Shown: piece after piece, positions 8,194 to 18,500 of the stretch
Layout: each line of letters opens with the position of its first letter
Position numbering within the stretch: the stretch's first letter is position 1
Source of the DNA: Amorphoplanes digitatis
GTDB taxonomy: Bacteria; Actinomycetota; Actinomycetes; Mycobacteriales; Micromonosporaceae
Length of the DNA stretch: 64,000 bases
Direction: 5' to 3'
NCBI RefSeq assembly: GCF_014205335.1
Contig: NZ_JACHNH010000001.1
Coordinates: forward strand, 1,736,001-1,800,000
Translations under genes and position numbers: made by a program
The notes under the pieces: generated by a model
Told to the model about the DNA's origin: nothing
Seen by the model: the letters and a program-made list of their open reading frames with translations, nothing else
Databases searched by the model: none

Positions 8194-8883
8194 GTGAGCG
8201 AAGCTTCCGCCAAGGGCCTGATCCTGCTCGTCGAGGACGAGCGGCCGATCGCGGACCTGGTCCGGCTCTACCTGACCCGGGACGGCTTCGGGGTGCACGT
8301 CGAGCACGACGGCGTGGCCGGGCTGGCGGCCGCCCGGCGGATGCGCCCGGTCGCCTGCGTGCTGGACATCGCGCTACCGGGTCTCGAGGGCACCGAGATC
8401 TGCCGGCGGCTGCGCGAGGAGGGCGACTGGACCCCGGTCGTCTTCCTCACCGCCCGCGACGACGAGGTCGACCGGATCCTCGGCCTCGAACTCGGCGGCG
8501 ACGACTACCTGACCAAGCCGTTCAGCCCGCGCGAGCTGGTTGCCCGGGTGCGGGCGCTGCTGCGCCGGGCCGCCGGGCCGCCCGACGGTGGCCGGGTGCG
8601 CACCCTCGGGCCGCTGCTGCTCGACCCCGGCCGGCGGCTGGTCACCGTGGACGGCGCCGCGCTCTCGCTCACCCCCACCGAGTTCGACCTGCTCGGACAC
8701 CTGCTCGGCCGGCCGGGGCGGGTTTTCACCCGGGAGGAGCTGCTGGCCAGCGTCTGGGGGTACGCGTCGCATGCCGGCACCCGTACGGTCGATGTGCACG
8801 TGGCCCAGGTCCGCGCGAAGCTCGGGCCGGCCGCGAACCTGATCCGCACGGTCCGCGGCGTCGGCTACACCGCCGATGCGTAA
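8194..8883 (+). CDS. OmpR-family response regulator
   Basis: 229 residues. Receiver domain with acidic pocket VEDE, phospho-acceptor Asp in CVLDIALPG and Lys in YLTKPFSP, then an OmpR/PhoB winged helix (LTPTEFDLLGHLL, RTVDVHVAQVRAKL). Start GTG 8194 lies 29 bases after the ECF42 stop. The end overlaps the ATG of the sensor kinase by 8 bases, so the pair forms one two-component system. The signal is unknown; the adjacent lipoprotein is a likely member of the same transcript. Confidence 0.93.
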   Translation: MSEASAKGLILLVEDERPIADLVRLYLTRDGFGVHVEHDGVAGLAAARRMRPVACVLDIALPGLEGTEICRRLREEGDWTPVVFLTARDDEVDRILGLELGGDDYLTKPFSPRELVARVRALLRRAAGPPDGGRVRTLGPLLLDPGRRLVTVDGAALSLTPTEFDLLGHLLGRPGRVFTREELLASVWGYASHAGTRTVDVHVAQVRAKLGPAANLIRTVRGVGYTADA

Positions 8884-10225
8884 ATTCCTCGGCACGCTGT
8901 CCGGGCGGATCGTCCTGGTCACCGCCGCCACCGCGGTCGTCGCCGTCATCGTCACCGCGCTGGTGGCGCTCCCCATCGCCGTGCGTTCGGCGAACAGCGC
9001 GGCCCGCCGGGACCTGGTGGAGAAGTCCGCCCTCGCCGTCGAGTTGCTCACCACCGAGCGCCAGGTCGCCCGCGAGCGGATCGTCTCGCGGCTGCGCGAG
9101 GACGGCGTCGACGTCTACCTGATCAGGCGCGGTGCCGTCGACCGCGCGGGGCTGCCGGACCAGGTGATCACCCAGGTGGCCAGCGGCGCGGAGGTCGACA
9201 CCCGGGCCATCGTCGGCGGCCAGCCGGTCATGATCGTCGGGCGCCCGCTGCGCGGCGTCGACAGCGGCGTGGTGCTCACCCGCGACACGGCGTCCGGCAC
9301 CGCGGGCCGGGTGCTCCGCGGCGTCTGGCTCGCGCTGCTCGCCGGGCTGGTCGGCGGCGTGCTCGCCGGCGCGCTGCTGGCGCGCTTCATCGCCCGGCCG
9401 CTGCGCCACGCGGCGGTGGCCGCGAGCCTGCTGTCGGCCGGCGACCGGTCCGTGCGCCTCGCGGTCCGGCCGCCCGAGGAGGTCGCCGAGCTGGCCTCGG
9501 CGCTCAACCACCTCGGCGCGGCGCTCCAGATCAGCGAGGGCCGCGAGCGCGACTTCCTGCTCTCGGTCTCGCACGAGCTGCGCACGCCGCTCTCCACGAT
9601 CCGGGGGTACGCCGAGGCGCTCGCCGACGGAGTGATCGGCGCGGACGGCGCGCCGCGCGCGGGGGAGACCATGCTCGCCGAGGCGGACCGGCTCGACCGG
9701 CTCATCTCGGACCTGCTGGTGCTCGCCCGGCTCGAGGCCGCGGACCTGCCGGTCGACGTCGTGCCGGTGGACCTGGTCGACCTGGTCGGCTCCGCCGCCG
9801 AGGCGTGGGCGACGCGCTGCGTGCCGGACGGGCCGCGCCTGCTCACCGAGCTGCCGCCGGAGTCCATCGTGGTCGACACCGATCCTGGCCGGATCCGCCA
9901 GGTCATCGACGGGCTCTGCGAGAACGCGCTGCGGGTGGTGCCGGCCGGCGCCCCGCTCGTGCTGGCGGTGCGGGCCGGCGAGCACGGCGGGGTTGTCGAG
10001 ATCCGTGACGGCGGCCCCGGCTTCACCGACGAGGACCTGTCCGTGGCCTTCCAGCGCGGCGCCCTGCACCGGCGCTACCGGGGTATCCGCAAGACCGGCA
10101 GCGGCCTCGGTCTGGCACTCGCGGCCCGGCTGGTCGGCCGGCTGGGCGGCGCGATCGCGGCCGGCCACGCACCCGAGGGCGGCGCGATGTTCACCGTGAC
10201 GCTCCCTTACACAGCCCGAACATGA
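8876..10225 (+). CDS. Membrane sensor histidine kinase
   Basis: 449 residues. TM1 is at about 10-32, followed by a roughly 100-residue extracytoplasmic region, then TM2 (VWLALLAGLVGGVLAGALLA) and HAMP. A HisKA box SVSHELRTPLSTIRGY and HATPase motifs (NALRVVP, DGGPGF, GSGLGLALAARL) complete an EnvZ-type orthodox kinase. It overlaps the response regulator gene at its start; the downstream lipoprotein follows within 45 bases. The sensory domain shows no known fold by eye. Confidence 0.92.
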   Translation: MRKFLGTLSGRIVLVTAATAVVAVIVTALVALPIAVRSANSAARRDLVEKSALAVELLTTERQVARERIVSRLREDGVDVYLIRRGAVDRAGLPDQVITQVASGAEVDTRAIVGGQPVMIVGRPLRGVDSGVVLTRDTASGTAGRVLRGVWLALLAGLVGGVLAGALLARFIARPLRHAAVAASLLSAGDRSVRLAVRPPEEVAELASALNHLGAALQISEGRERDFLLSVSHELRTPLSTIRGYAEALADGVIGADGAPRAGETMLAEADRLDRLISDLLVLARLEAADLPVDVVPVDLVDLVGSAAEAWATRCVPDGPRLLTELPPESIVVDTDPGRIRQVIDGLCENALRVVPAGAPLVLAVRAGEHGGVVEIRDGGPGFTDEDLSVAFQRGALHRRYRGIRKTGSGLGLALAARLVGRLGGAIAAGHAPEGGAMFTVTLPYTART

Positions 10226-10266
10226 CGCTGACCCGGCCCGTGCAACCGGGGCGCAACCTGATCGGC

Positions 10267-10809
10267 ATGACACGAACCCGAATCGCGCTGACCCTGACCA
10301 CGCTGGGCCTCACCGGCCTGCTCGCGCTCACGGCCTGCGGGGGCGGCGCCGGCAGCACGGGGGCCTCCTCGGCGACCATCGCCGACGTCGCCGGGGAGGC
10401 GTACGCGCTACAGGCGGTCGGCCTGGAGACCGGCCTGGAGACCGGGCTGGAGGCCGAGCCGGCGGCGCCGGCCTCGGCCGGACCGGGCGAGGACAAGGGG
10501 CGCCGGCACCCGGGCGCCCGCCGGTTCCTGCGGAAGAACACCCTGCACGGCGAGCTGACGGTCCAGGGCAAGGACGGCGTGCGGACGGTCGTCGTGCAGC
10601 GGGGCACCGTCACCGCCGTCGACGGCGACACCGTGAGCGTCAAGTCGTCCGACGGCTTCGCCCTGACCTGGACGTTCGGCGACAAGCTGCGGGTCGTGCA
10701 GGACCGCAAGGCCGTCGAGACCGCGGCGATCAAGACCGGCGCGGAGGTCGGCGTGGCCGGCCGCAAGGACGGCGACAAGAACGTCGCCCGCCTCATCGCG
10801 GTCAAGTAG
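10267..10809 (+). CDS. Lipoprotein with C-terminal OB/DUF5666-like domain
   Basis: 180 residues from ATG 10267, which directly opens a lipoprotein signal (IALTLTTLGLTGLLALTAC, lipobox LTAC). A more upstream ATG at 10222 overlaps the kinase stop but would add 15 residues without a ribosome site. The middle holds a short GLET repeat and a low-complexity linker. The C-terminal part (GTVTAVDGDTVSVKSSDGF) resembles DUF5666-type small beta-barrel domains. It is probably anchored on the outer face of the membrane and co-transcribed with the two-component system, perhaps as its target or sensor accessory; that role is inferred only from position. Confidence 0.75.
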   Translation: MTRTRIALTLTTLGLTGLLALTACGGGAGSTGASSATIADVAGEAYALQAVGLETGLETGLEAEPAAPASAGPGEDKGRRHPGARRFLRKNTLHGELTVQGKDGVRTVVVQRGTVTAVDGDTVSVKSSDGFALTWTFGDKLRVVQDRKAVETAAIKTGAEVGVAGRKDGDKNVARLIAVK

Positions 10810-10826
10810 GAGACACCCCCGATGAG

Positions 10827-10860
10827 AAGGGCCCGCGCTCTTGGACGAGCACGGGCCCTT
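10827..10860. terminator. Bidirectional terminator hairpin
   Basis: Arms 10827-10835 and 10852-10860 pair perfectly, with an inner GCTC/GAGC stem. It sits between the convergent lipoprotein gene and the DUF5995-like gene and can serve both. Confidence 0.75.
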
Positions 10861-10890
10861 CCACCGCCCCCTCGAAGAAAGTCCGTCGGG

Positions 10891-11664
10891 CTACTGGAGG
10901 ATCGCGCCCATCGGTGACAACAGCAGCTTGCCGAACGACTCGGCGGTGCTGTCCAGCCGGTTCCGTTCCCGGCCCAGCGCCTGGAGGTCGTGGCGGACCG
11001 CCCAGAGCCGCTGCGCGTTACGCCAGGCCACGTTGCGGGTGTACTCGATCAGCTCGCCCTGCCACCAGTCGTCCAGGTCGCCGTTCATCATGTCGATGAT
11101 CAGCTGCCACTTCTCCAGCATGCCGCGGCGCAGGCCCGGGATGGACTCGGCGAAGATGTCGTTGATCTGCAGGTAGTCGTGGTGCTGCTCGCTGTCGTCG
11201 ACCGGATCCGAGCCCAGGTGGTCGAACGTCGTCACCAGCGCGAACGGCAGGTCGTAGTTGATGTGGGCGTTCACGCCGGCGGCCGCCGACGGCAGCGGCC
11301 GGGCGTCCGGCCCCGGAATGCGGTGGAACAGCACGGCCCAGGCGCGCGGGCAGCCGCTGCTCGCGTCCGACCACTGGCGCAGGGCGTCGAAGTAGCGGGC
11401 GGCGAACTCGACGTCCAGCCGGGCCAGGAACGCCGGATCGGCGAACCGGCCGGCGTACAGGCGCTCGAGCACGTTCGTCGTGATGGTCAGGTACAGCTTG
11501 TTGAAGTCGGCGAGCGGGTTGCTGGCCAGCAGCGGCGGCACCCGCAGCAGCACGTCCTGAAGCTTCGTGAGCTGGTCGACCACGGCCGGCACGTCGTCGG
11601 GGTGCCCGGCCAGCACGGCGGCCATTTCCCGTTGGACGGGGCCCCAGACGGAGTCGACGGTCAT
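10891..11664 (-). CDS. DUF5995 family protein
   Basis: 257 residues from ATG 11664, which has GGAGG upstream. The sequence is helical, with the conserved NAHINYDLPFAL segment and a following HDYLQIND block typical of DUF5995 proteins of actinobacteria. Clustered His/Asp residues may bind metal, but no activity has been established for the family as far as I know. It has no signal peptide. It lies on the same strand downstream of the LAL regulator, separated by a terminator. Confidence 0.75.
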   Translation of the reverse strand: MTVDSVWGPVQREMAAVLAGHPDDVPAVVDQLTKLQDVLLRVPPLLASNPLADFNKLYLTITTNVLERLYAGRFADPAFLARLDVEFAARYFDALRQWSDASSGCPRAWAVLFHRIPGPDARPLPSAAAGVNAHINYDLPFALVTTFDHLGSDPVDDSEQHHDYLQINDIFAESIPGLRRGMLEKWQLIIDMMNGDLDDWWQGELIEYTRNVAWRNAQRLWAVRHDLQALGRERNRLDSTAESFGKLLLSPMGAILQ

Positions 11665-11705
11665 AGCGGTCCTCCACACACGAAACTTCCCGGCGGAGGC
11701 CCTCC

Positions 11706-11741
11706 AGCACCGCCCGGCGTTGCCGGGCGCCGGGCGGTGCT
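11706..11741 (-). terminator. Terminator hairpin after LAL regulator
   Basis: Perfect 14-bp stem (11706-11719 / 11728-11741) with an 8-base loop in the 163-base gap downstream of the LAL gene. Confidence 0.7.
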
Positions 11742-11827
11742 CCCCCGAACGAGAGCCAGCCTTCCATCGACGACGTACGGGGGGATCGGTAGAACGACGT
11801 ATTCCGGGTACGCGGATAACGAAACGG

Positions 11828-14677
11828 TCACGCCGCCCGTAGGTAGACCCGGCTGGCCTGCACCCGGGTGCGGACCTGGAGCTTGTCGAAGATGTGCCCG
11901 ACGTGGACGCCGACCGTGCGCTCGCTGATGAACAGCGCCTGGCCGATCTCCCGGTTGGTCAGCCCCTCGGCGACCGCCGCCAGCACCTCGCGCTCGCGGT
12001 CGGTGAGCATGCCCAGCTCGTCGTCGGGGTCCGGGCCCGGCGGCGGGTGCGGCACGGTGTCCTCGTCGCCGGTCAGGGCCACCCGGGCCCGGGTCGCCAC
12101 CGTGGTTATCTCGGCCGCGAACGGCCGGGCGCCCATCGCGCGCGCGGTCGCGTACGCCTCGCGGAGCGCCGCCGTTGCCGCCGCCCGCGCCCGCGCGGAC
12201 CGGCTCGGGCGGCGCGCGAACGACGCCTCGGCCTGCCGCAGCCGCGAATATGCCGCCGGGTAGGGCTGCTTGCGCCGGTCCCAGGACGTCGCCGCCCGGG
12301 CCCACAGGTCGGGGTCGTTGCGCTCGTCTATCCGGCTCTGCTCGGCCGCGCACAGGTCCAGGTAGCCGTCGACGACGGCGCGGACCGCCGGCGCCGCGCT
12401 GCCCGCGCCCCGGCCCAGCCGTTCCACAACGACCTGCAACCGCCGGACCGCGCCCGGGTCGACCGGCACCTCGCCGCCGGCCTGCGCCTCGGCCTCGGCG
12501 CGCAGCCCGTGCCAGGCCAGCACGCCGAGCAGCACCAGGTCGTCGGAGCGGGTCTCGGTCAGGCCGCGCTGCACGGCCGCCCGCGCGTCGGCGTGCCGGC
12601 CCTGCCACATGGCGAGCCCGGCGCGCAGCGTCAGCATCGGCATCACGTGCCGGGCGCCCCCGCCGGCCAGGATGGTGGCGACGGCGTCCAGGTCGCGGTC
12701 CGCCTGCTCGACGTCGCCGAAACCGACCCAGAGGCGGCACCGGGAGAGCAGCAGCTCGACCGCGTCCGCGCCGGACGGTCGGTGGCTCATCGCTGTCTCG
12801 AGCACCCGCTCGGCCTCGGCCCAGTCGCCGACCCGGAAAAGCCCGTTCGCGGCGATCGCCAGCAGCCGGGCCTGGTAGGTGCGGCCCAGGCCGATCTCGG
12901 CCAGCTTCGCGGCGCCCCGGCGCGCGACGAGCACGCCCTCCTCGACGCTGTTCAGCGGCCCGGTGAGCAGCTCGGCCAGGTGCAGGTAGGCGCAGCCGAC
13001 GTCGTCCGGGTGCCCCGAGCGCTCGGCGATCTCCACCGCCTGCCGGATCACCGCGAGCCCGGCGTCGGGGTCCTCGCGGAAGGCCAGGCTGAAGCCGAGC
13101 GCCGCGCTGGCGCGTACCAGGTCCGCGGTCGAGCCGTCGGCGCGTTCGGCCAGCTCGAGGGCCTCACGGGCGCGGACACCGGCGTCGGCGTAGCGGCCCA
13201 GGTGCAGCAGCAGCTCGGCCAGGTTCGCCGCCGCGCTTGCCTTCTCCTTCTGCGTGCACGCCTGCGTTGCGAGCGCCCGTTCGTACTCGATCTCGGCGGT
13301 GGCCGACCGACCGGCCGCCGCCAGGTAGCGGGCCCGGCGCAGGTGGATCTCGCACTCGCCGGGGCCGTCCGAGCGTGTGGCCAGCTCCTCGATGCGGGTC
13401 AGGGCACGCTGGTGCTCGCCGCAGCGGTGCGCGGCCTCGGCGGCGTGCGCCAGCAGCTCGGTGCGCTGCGGCGCGTCGTCGCCGGTCAGCTCGAGGGAGA
13501 GGGTCCACTGGCGGTGCGACTCGGCGTAGCCGTACATCCGCTCGGCGTCGTGTGCGGCGGCGATGACCGACGGCAGCGCGCGTTCGGGCTCGCCCGCCTG
13601 CCGCCAGTGGTGTGCCAGCCGGGCGTGGTCCGGCCCGCCCGGCGCGGCCTCCAGCGCCTCCGCGTAGCGGCGGTGCCGGGCCGCGCTCTCGGCCGGCAGC
13701 ACCTCGTGCTCGAGGACCTCGGCGACGACCCGGTGGCGCAGCCGGTAGCCGTCGTTGGCGCTGGTCACGAAGCGGTGCGCGACCGCGGCCCGGACCGCCT
13801 CGATCAGCTCGGACTCGGGCAGCGGCAGCACCCGGGCGAGCAGGGCGTGCTCGACCGGCTCGACGCCGGCCGCGACCGCGTGCACCACCTCGTGCGCGTG
13901 CGGGGGCAGCTCGTCGACGCGGGAGAGGAAGATCTCGCGCAGCGTGTCGGAGAGCTCGACCCGGCCGTCGCGCAGGTCGCGGGCCAGCTCCTCGACGACG
14001 AACGGGTTGCCGCCGCTGCGCTTGAAGACCCGCTCGGTGTCCTCGGCCGCGACGTCCGTCCCGGCGATCGCGGCCACCAGCTCACCGGTCGCGTCGCGGT
14101 CGAGCGGGGCCAGGTCCAGCACGCGTACGGAGCGCAGCCGGCGCAGCTCGGCCAGCACCCGGCGTAGCGGATGCGACCCGTGCAACGACTCGGCCCGGAC
14201 CGCGGCCAGCACCGACAGGTTGAGCTCGCCGAGGCCGGCCAGTAGGTAGAGCAGCAGCTGACGGGTGCTGCGGTCGGCCCATTGCAGGTCGTCGAGGACC
14301 AGCAGGAGCCGGCGGCCCTGCGCGAGCGAGCGCAGCTGCTGGGAGACCCGTTCGAGCAGGGCGCCCGCACCGTCCTGGGCGCCCGCGTCGGCCGGCCCGG
14401 GCTCGGTGTGCACGCCGGCGCGCCGCAGCGCCTGGAGGACCGGGTGCAGGGGTGAGGCGTCGCCGATGTCCAGGCAGGTGCCGGAGAGCACGGCGATGCC
14501 GGCCTCGCGCAGCGCGTCCGCGGTCTCCCGGAGCAGGCGGCTCTTGCCGACGCCGCTCTCGCCGGTGACGAACACCGCCGAGGTGCCGCCGGGCCCCGCG
14601 TCCAGCAGATCCGTGCGGACCGCGGCCAACGTGCCGGTACGTCCGACAAGTGGCGCGTCGTCCCCCTCACTGGCCAT
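11828..14677 (-). CDS. LAL-type LuxR regulator with AAA/NACHT-like ATPase domain
   Basis: 949 residues if ATG 14677 is used; in-frame ATG 14698 and GTG 14740 are alternatives, and none has a strong ribosome site. N-terminal ATPase domain: LVGRTGTL, Walker A GESGVGKSR, Walker B LLLVLDDLQWAD. A long TPR-like helical middle follows, then a C-terminal LuxR HTH (LTDREREVLAAVAEGLTNRE, TVGVHVGHIFDKL). LAL proteins are MalT-like ATP-dependent activators. The gene is divergent from the cyclase gene, with about 170 bases between start codons, so they probably share a control region. Confidence 0.9.
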   Translation of the reverse strand: MASEGDDAPLVGRTGTLAAVRTDLLDAGPGGTSAVFVTGESGVGKSRLLRETADALREAGIAVLSGTCLDIGDASPLHPVLQALRRAGVHTEPGPADAGAQDGAGALLERVSQQLRSLAQGRRLLLVLDDLQWADRSTRQLLLYLLAGLGELNLSVLAAVRAESLHGSHPLRRVLAELRRLRSVRVLDLAPLDRDATGELVAAIAGTDVAAEDTERVFKRSGGNPFVVEELARDLRDGRVELSDTLREIFLSRVDELPPHAHEVVHAVAAGVEPVEHALLARVLPLPESELIEAVRAAVAHRFVTSANDGYRLRHRVVAEVLEHEVLPAESAARHRRYAEALEAAPGGPDHARLAHHWRQAGEPERALPSVIAAAHDAERMYGYAESHRQWTLSLELTGDDAPQRTELLAHAAEAAHRCGEHQRALTRIEELATRSDGPGECEIHLRRARYLAAAGRSATAEIEYERALATQACTQKEKASAAANLAELLLHLGRYADAGVRAREALELAERADGSTADLVRASAALGFSLAFREDPDAGLAVIRQAVEIAERSGHPDDVGCAYLHLAELLTGPLNSVEEGVLVARRGAAKLAEIGLGRTYQARLLAIAANGLFRVGDWAEAERVLETAMSHRPSGADAVELLLSRCRLWVGFGDVEQADRDLDAVATILAGGGARHVMPMLTLRAGLAMWQGRHADARAAVQRGLTETRSDDLVLLGVLAWHGLRAEAEAQAGGEVPVDPGAVRRLQVVVERLGRGAGSAAPAVRAVVDGYLDLCAAEQSRIDERNDPDLWARAATSWDRRKQPYPAAYSRLRQAEASFARRPSRSARARAAATAALREAYATARAMGARPFAAEITTVATRARVALTGDEDTVPHPPPGPDPDDELGMLTDREREVLAAVAEGLTNREIGQALFISERTVGVHVGHIFDKLQVRTRVQASRVYLRAA

Positions 14678-14845
14678 GCGTGGCAGCCTAGTGCCCATTC
14701 CGGTAGCAGGTTCTCGTCGGTTCGGACGGTTCTGCGTCACAAATTCGACCGTCAGGTGGCTGTCACAGATACGTCATTTTGCAGATCCGCCGCTCGCACC
14801 GGAATGGCACCGTTCTCCTCGCCAAGGCGGCGAAGGAGCGTGGGC

Positions 14846-15481
14846 ATGAACAGAACGGCGACCGGCATACGCTGCCGGCGACAGGCTGTGACGGTGCTTT
14901 TCGTCGACATCGTCGGTTTCACCAGCATCGTCGACGAGCTGGACTGCGCGGACGTACGGGATCTTCAGGTCGATTACTTCGCGACGGTCTCCGCCGCGGT
15001 GCGCTCCGCCGGCGGAGTCGTGGAGAAGTTCATCGGGGACGCGGTGATGGCGGTGTTCGGCGCGCTCGGCCCGGACGCCGGCACACCGGACGGGGTCGCC
15101 TGCGCGGCGGCGAGCGCGGTGCGTGCGGGCCTGCGGGTCCAGGAGGCGCTGCGGGGGCGCCTCATGGCCGGCCGGTTCCCGGTGCGGACCCGGGTCGGGC
15201 TGGCCACCGGCGACGCCATCGTCGACCTGGACGAGACCCGCGACGGCGGCTACGGCATGATCAGCGGCAGTGTGGTGAGCACGGCGTCCCGGTTGCAGGC
15301 GTACGCGCCGCACGACACGGTTGTGGTCTGCGCCACGACCCGCGACGTCACCGACGCCGCGGTGGCCTACCAGGAGATGCCGCCGGTGTCCGTGGCCGGC
15401 AAGGCGGCGCCGGTGGAGCTCTGGCGGGCGCTGCATCCGCAGATCCCGGCCGCCGGGCGCGCGCTACAGGCGTGCGGCTGA
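14846..15481 (+). CDS. Class III adenylate/guanylate cyclase domain protein (degenerate active site)
   Basis: 211 residues: essentially one cyclase homology domain. A strong AAGGAG lies 7 bases before ATG 14846. The metal-binding aspartates are present (D21 in FVDIVGFT, D65 in EKFIGDAVMAVFG), as is the base-recognition Lys (K61). The transition-state Asn of the usual VN-x-A-x-RL motif is replaced by Ser (GSVVSTASRL, S145), while R149 is kept. Activity is therefore uncertain; it could be weak or a nucleotide-binding partner. It lies 40 bases upstream of the giant kinase/GGDEF gene on the same strand, presumably one operon. Confidence 0.85.
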   Translation: MNRTATGIRCRRQAVTVLFVDIVGFTSIVDELDCADVRDLQVDYFATVSAAVRSAGGVVEKFIGDAVMAVFGALGPDAGTPDGVACAAASAVRAGLRVQEALRGRLMAGRFPVRTRVGLATGDAIVDLDETRDGGYGMISGSVVSTASRLQAYAPHDTVVVCATTRDVTDAAVAYQEMPPVSVAGKAAPVELWRALHPQIPAAGRALQACG

Positions 15482-15521
15482 CAATCCTTCAGCGCGCTCG
15501 GCGCGCGCCGATAGAGCAGCC

Positions 15522-18500
15522 GTGGGTGTCTCGCCATCGCTGCCGGCAGAGCCGGAGCAGATCCAGTTCGAGCCCGGCGATGCCGCCGGGCTCGAGGTGC
15601 TGGGCGAGATCGGCCGTGGCGCGCAGGCCGTCGTGCACCGGGTCCGCTACCGCGGCCGCGAGTACGCCCTGCGGCTGCTGCGCAGCGACGCCGCACAGCA
15701 CCCCGAGCAGGCACAGGAGTTCCGCCGGCAGAGCGCCCTGCTCGCCGCCATCGTGAGCCCTGGGCTGCCCCGCGTGCACAAGGTCGGCATGGCCGGCGGG
15801 CGCCCCTACGCGGTGATGGAGCTGATCGAGGGCGACACGCTCGCCGCCCGGCTGGTCCGGGGCCCGATCCGCGAGCGCGCCGCCGTGCAGATCGCCGCCG
15901 ACATCGCCGCCGCCCTGCGCGCGGCGCACGAGTACGACCTCGTGCACCGCGACGTCAAGCCGGAGAACATCATCGTCACGCCGCAGGGCGCGGCCCGGCT
16001 CGTCGACTTCGGCCTGGTCACCCGCGCCTCCGACGCCCCCGGCGGCCTCACCGGGCCCACGGACCCGATCGCCGGCACGCTCACCTACTCCGCACCGGAG
16101 CAGGCCGGCATGCTGAACCGGCCGGTGGACGCCCGCTCCGACCTGTACGCGCTGGGCGCGGTGCTGTTCGAGTGCGTCACCGGCGCGCCGCCGTTCGCCG
16201 CCTCCGACGTCGGCGAGCTGCTGCACCTGCACGCGACCGCGTCCGTGCCGGACCCCCGCGCCCTGGCGCCGGGCCTGAGCGCGTCGTTCGCCGCGGTGAT
16301 CGTCCGGCTGCTCGCCAAGGACCCGGACGACCGTTACCAGGGCGCCCGCGGGCTGCTCGCCGACCTGCGCCGGCTCGCCCTCGAACCGGACGCGATCTTC
16401 CCGCTGGCACTGAACGACGGGCCGACAGTCATCGGCGAGGCGCCGCTGACCGGCCGCGACGCCGAGCTCGGTACCCTGCGCGCGCGCTGGGCCGACGCGG
16501 TGGCGGGCCGCGGCGGCATCGCGGTGCTGCACGGCCCGGCCGGGTCCGGCAAGACCCGCCTCGCCGCCGAGCTCGGCGCGGCCGTCACCGCCGCCGGCGG
16601 CATCCTGCTGCGCGGCAGCGCCACGCCGAGCGAACGCCGGCCGATGGCGCCGATCCGGGCGGCGGTCGACGAGTACGTGCGCGGCCTGCTGGGCGAGCCC
16701 GGCGGCCGGGCCGCCGCCGCCACCCTGCTGCGCTCCGCGGCCGGGCAGGGCGCCGCCCTGGTCACCAGCCTGTCCCCGGTGCTTGCCGAACTGCTCGGCG
16801 TGCCGGAGGTCGCCGGCGAAATCGGCCTGGAGCGGCACTCGGCCGCCGTCGCCGACCTGCTCACCGGCGTGGCCCGGGGCGCCGGCCCGGTGCTGCTCTT
16901 CCTCGACGACGTCCGCTGGTACGACGACGGCACGGTCCGGGTGCTCGAACAGCTCGCGACGGACCTGTCCGGCGTGCCGCTGCTGGTGCTCGCCACCGCC
17001 CGCGACGACGAGGCCGCGCCCGAGGTCGCGGCCACCCTGGCCCGCCTCGGCCCGGCCCGCGACACCGACGTGACGCTGCAGGCCCTGCCCGCCGAGGACG
17101 TCGGCACCCTCATCGAGTCGCTCTCCGGCGGCAACCGGATCGACGCCGACAGCGCCGAGATGATCGCCATGCTCACCGGCGGGAACCCGTTCGTCACCCT
17201 GGCGTACGCCAAGGCCGTGATGGACGCGGGGCTGCTCCTACCGGATTGGGGCGTGTGGCAGATCGACGCGGCCGGCATCCGCGACCTGGCGCTGCCCGCC
17301 GACTCGGCGCAGCTCGTGCTGCGCCGGATGGGCGAACTCGACCAGGAGAGCCGCCGCCTGCTGCGGGTGGCCGGCGTCGTCGGCACCTCGTTCGCGCCCG
17401 GCCTGGTGGCCGATGTCGCGGGCGCCGACCGCCGGCGCGTGCTCGACGTGCTCTCCGACGCGGTCCGCCGCGGGCTCGTCGAGCACCGCGACGGAGTGCA
17501 CCGCTTCCTGCACGACAGCATCCGCATCGCGCTGCTGGACGGCATTCCGGACGACGAGATGCGCGCCCTGCACCAGCGGATCGCCGACGTGCTGGACGGC
17601 ACGCCGGACGCCGACGTCTACGCACTCGCCCGGCACTGCGCGCTGGGCGACCCGAGCCACGACCCGGACCGGATGGTGCGCGCCGGTCACGCGGCCGGCG
17701 CCCGCGCGCTCGCCGAGCACGCGCCGGACACGGCCCTGATCTACCTCGACTACGCCGCCGAGGCCGCCGAGGCGGCCGGCATCGCCCTGGGCAGCGCGTT
17801 CCTCCAGCTGCTCGGGACCGCGTACCACCAGAACGGCCGCTTCGACGAGGCGATCGCCACGTTCACCGCCGCGCTGGAGAAGTCGACCGACCCCACCGAG
17901 CGGGCGCACGTACACCTGATGCTCGCCCGGGTGCACGAGAGCAACTGGGGCGGCGCCGAACAGCTGAGCGCCGTCGAGGAGGGCCTGGCCGAGCTCGGCC
18001 GGCCGCTGCCCGCCAACCCGGTGCTGTCCGCCCTGACCAGCTTCTGGCTGCTGATCATCGGCTGCCTGATCCGGGTCACCCGGCTGGGCTACGGCACGGC
18101 GAAGGGCGCGTACCGCGAGCGCCTGCGGCTCCAGTCGACGCTCTACCACTACGGCGCCTCCGGCAGCGTGCGGACCATGCGGCCGCTGCGGTCCCTGCTC
18201 TACGGCATGCGGATGATGCACCCGATCAGCCGGCTCGGCCGCTCTCCCGAGCGGGCCCGCGACCTGGTCGCGCTGACCCTCGCGCTGCGCATGCTCGGCC
18301 TGCGCAAGACCTCCGACCGGATCACCGCGAACGCACTCGGTCTGGCGCACGAGCTCGGCGACCCCACGCTTGTCGCCCGGATCGACTGGATGACCGGAAT
18401 CTCCTTCCACGGCAGCGGCGCCGACTCCGGCGAGCGGATCGGGCAGGTCCTGGCCGAGCGCGAGCGCTTCCTCGACGTCGGGCTGATCCTGGACTGCTAC

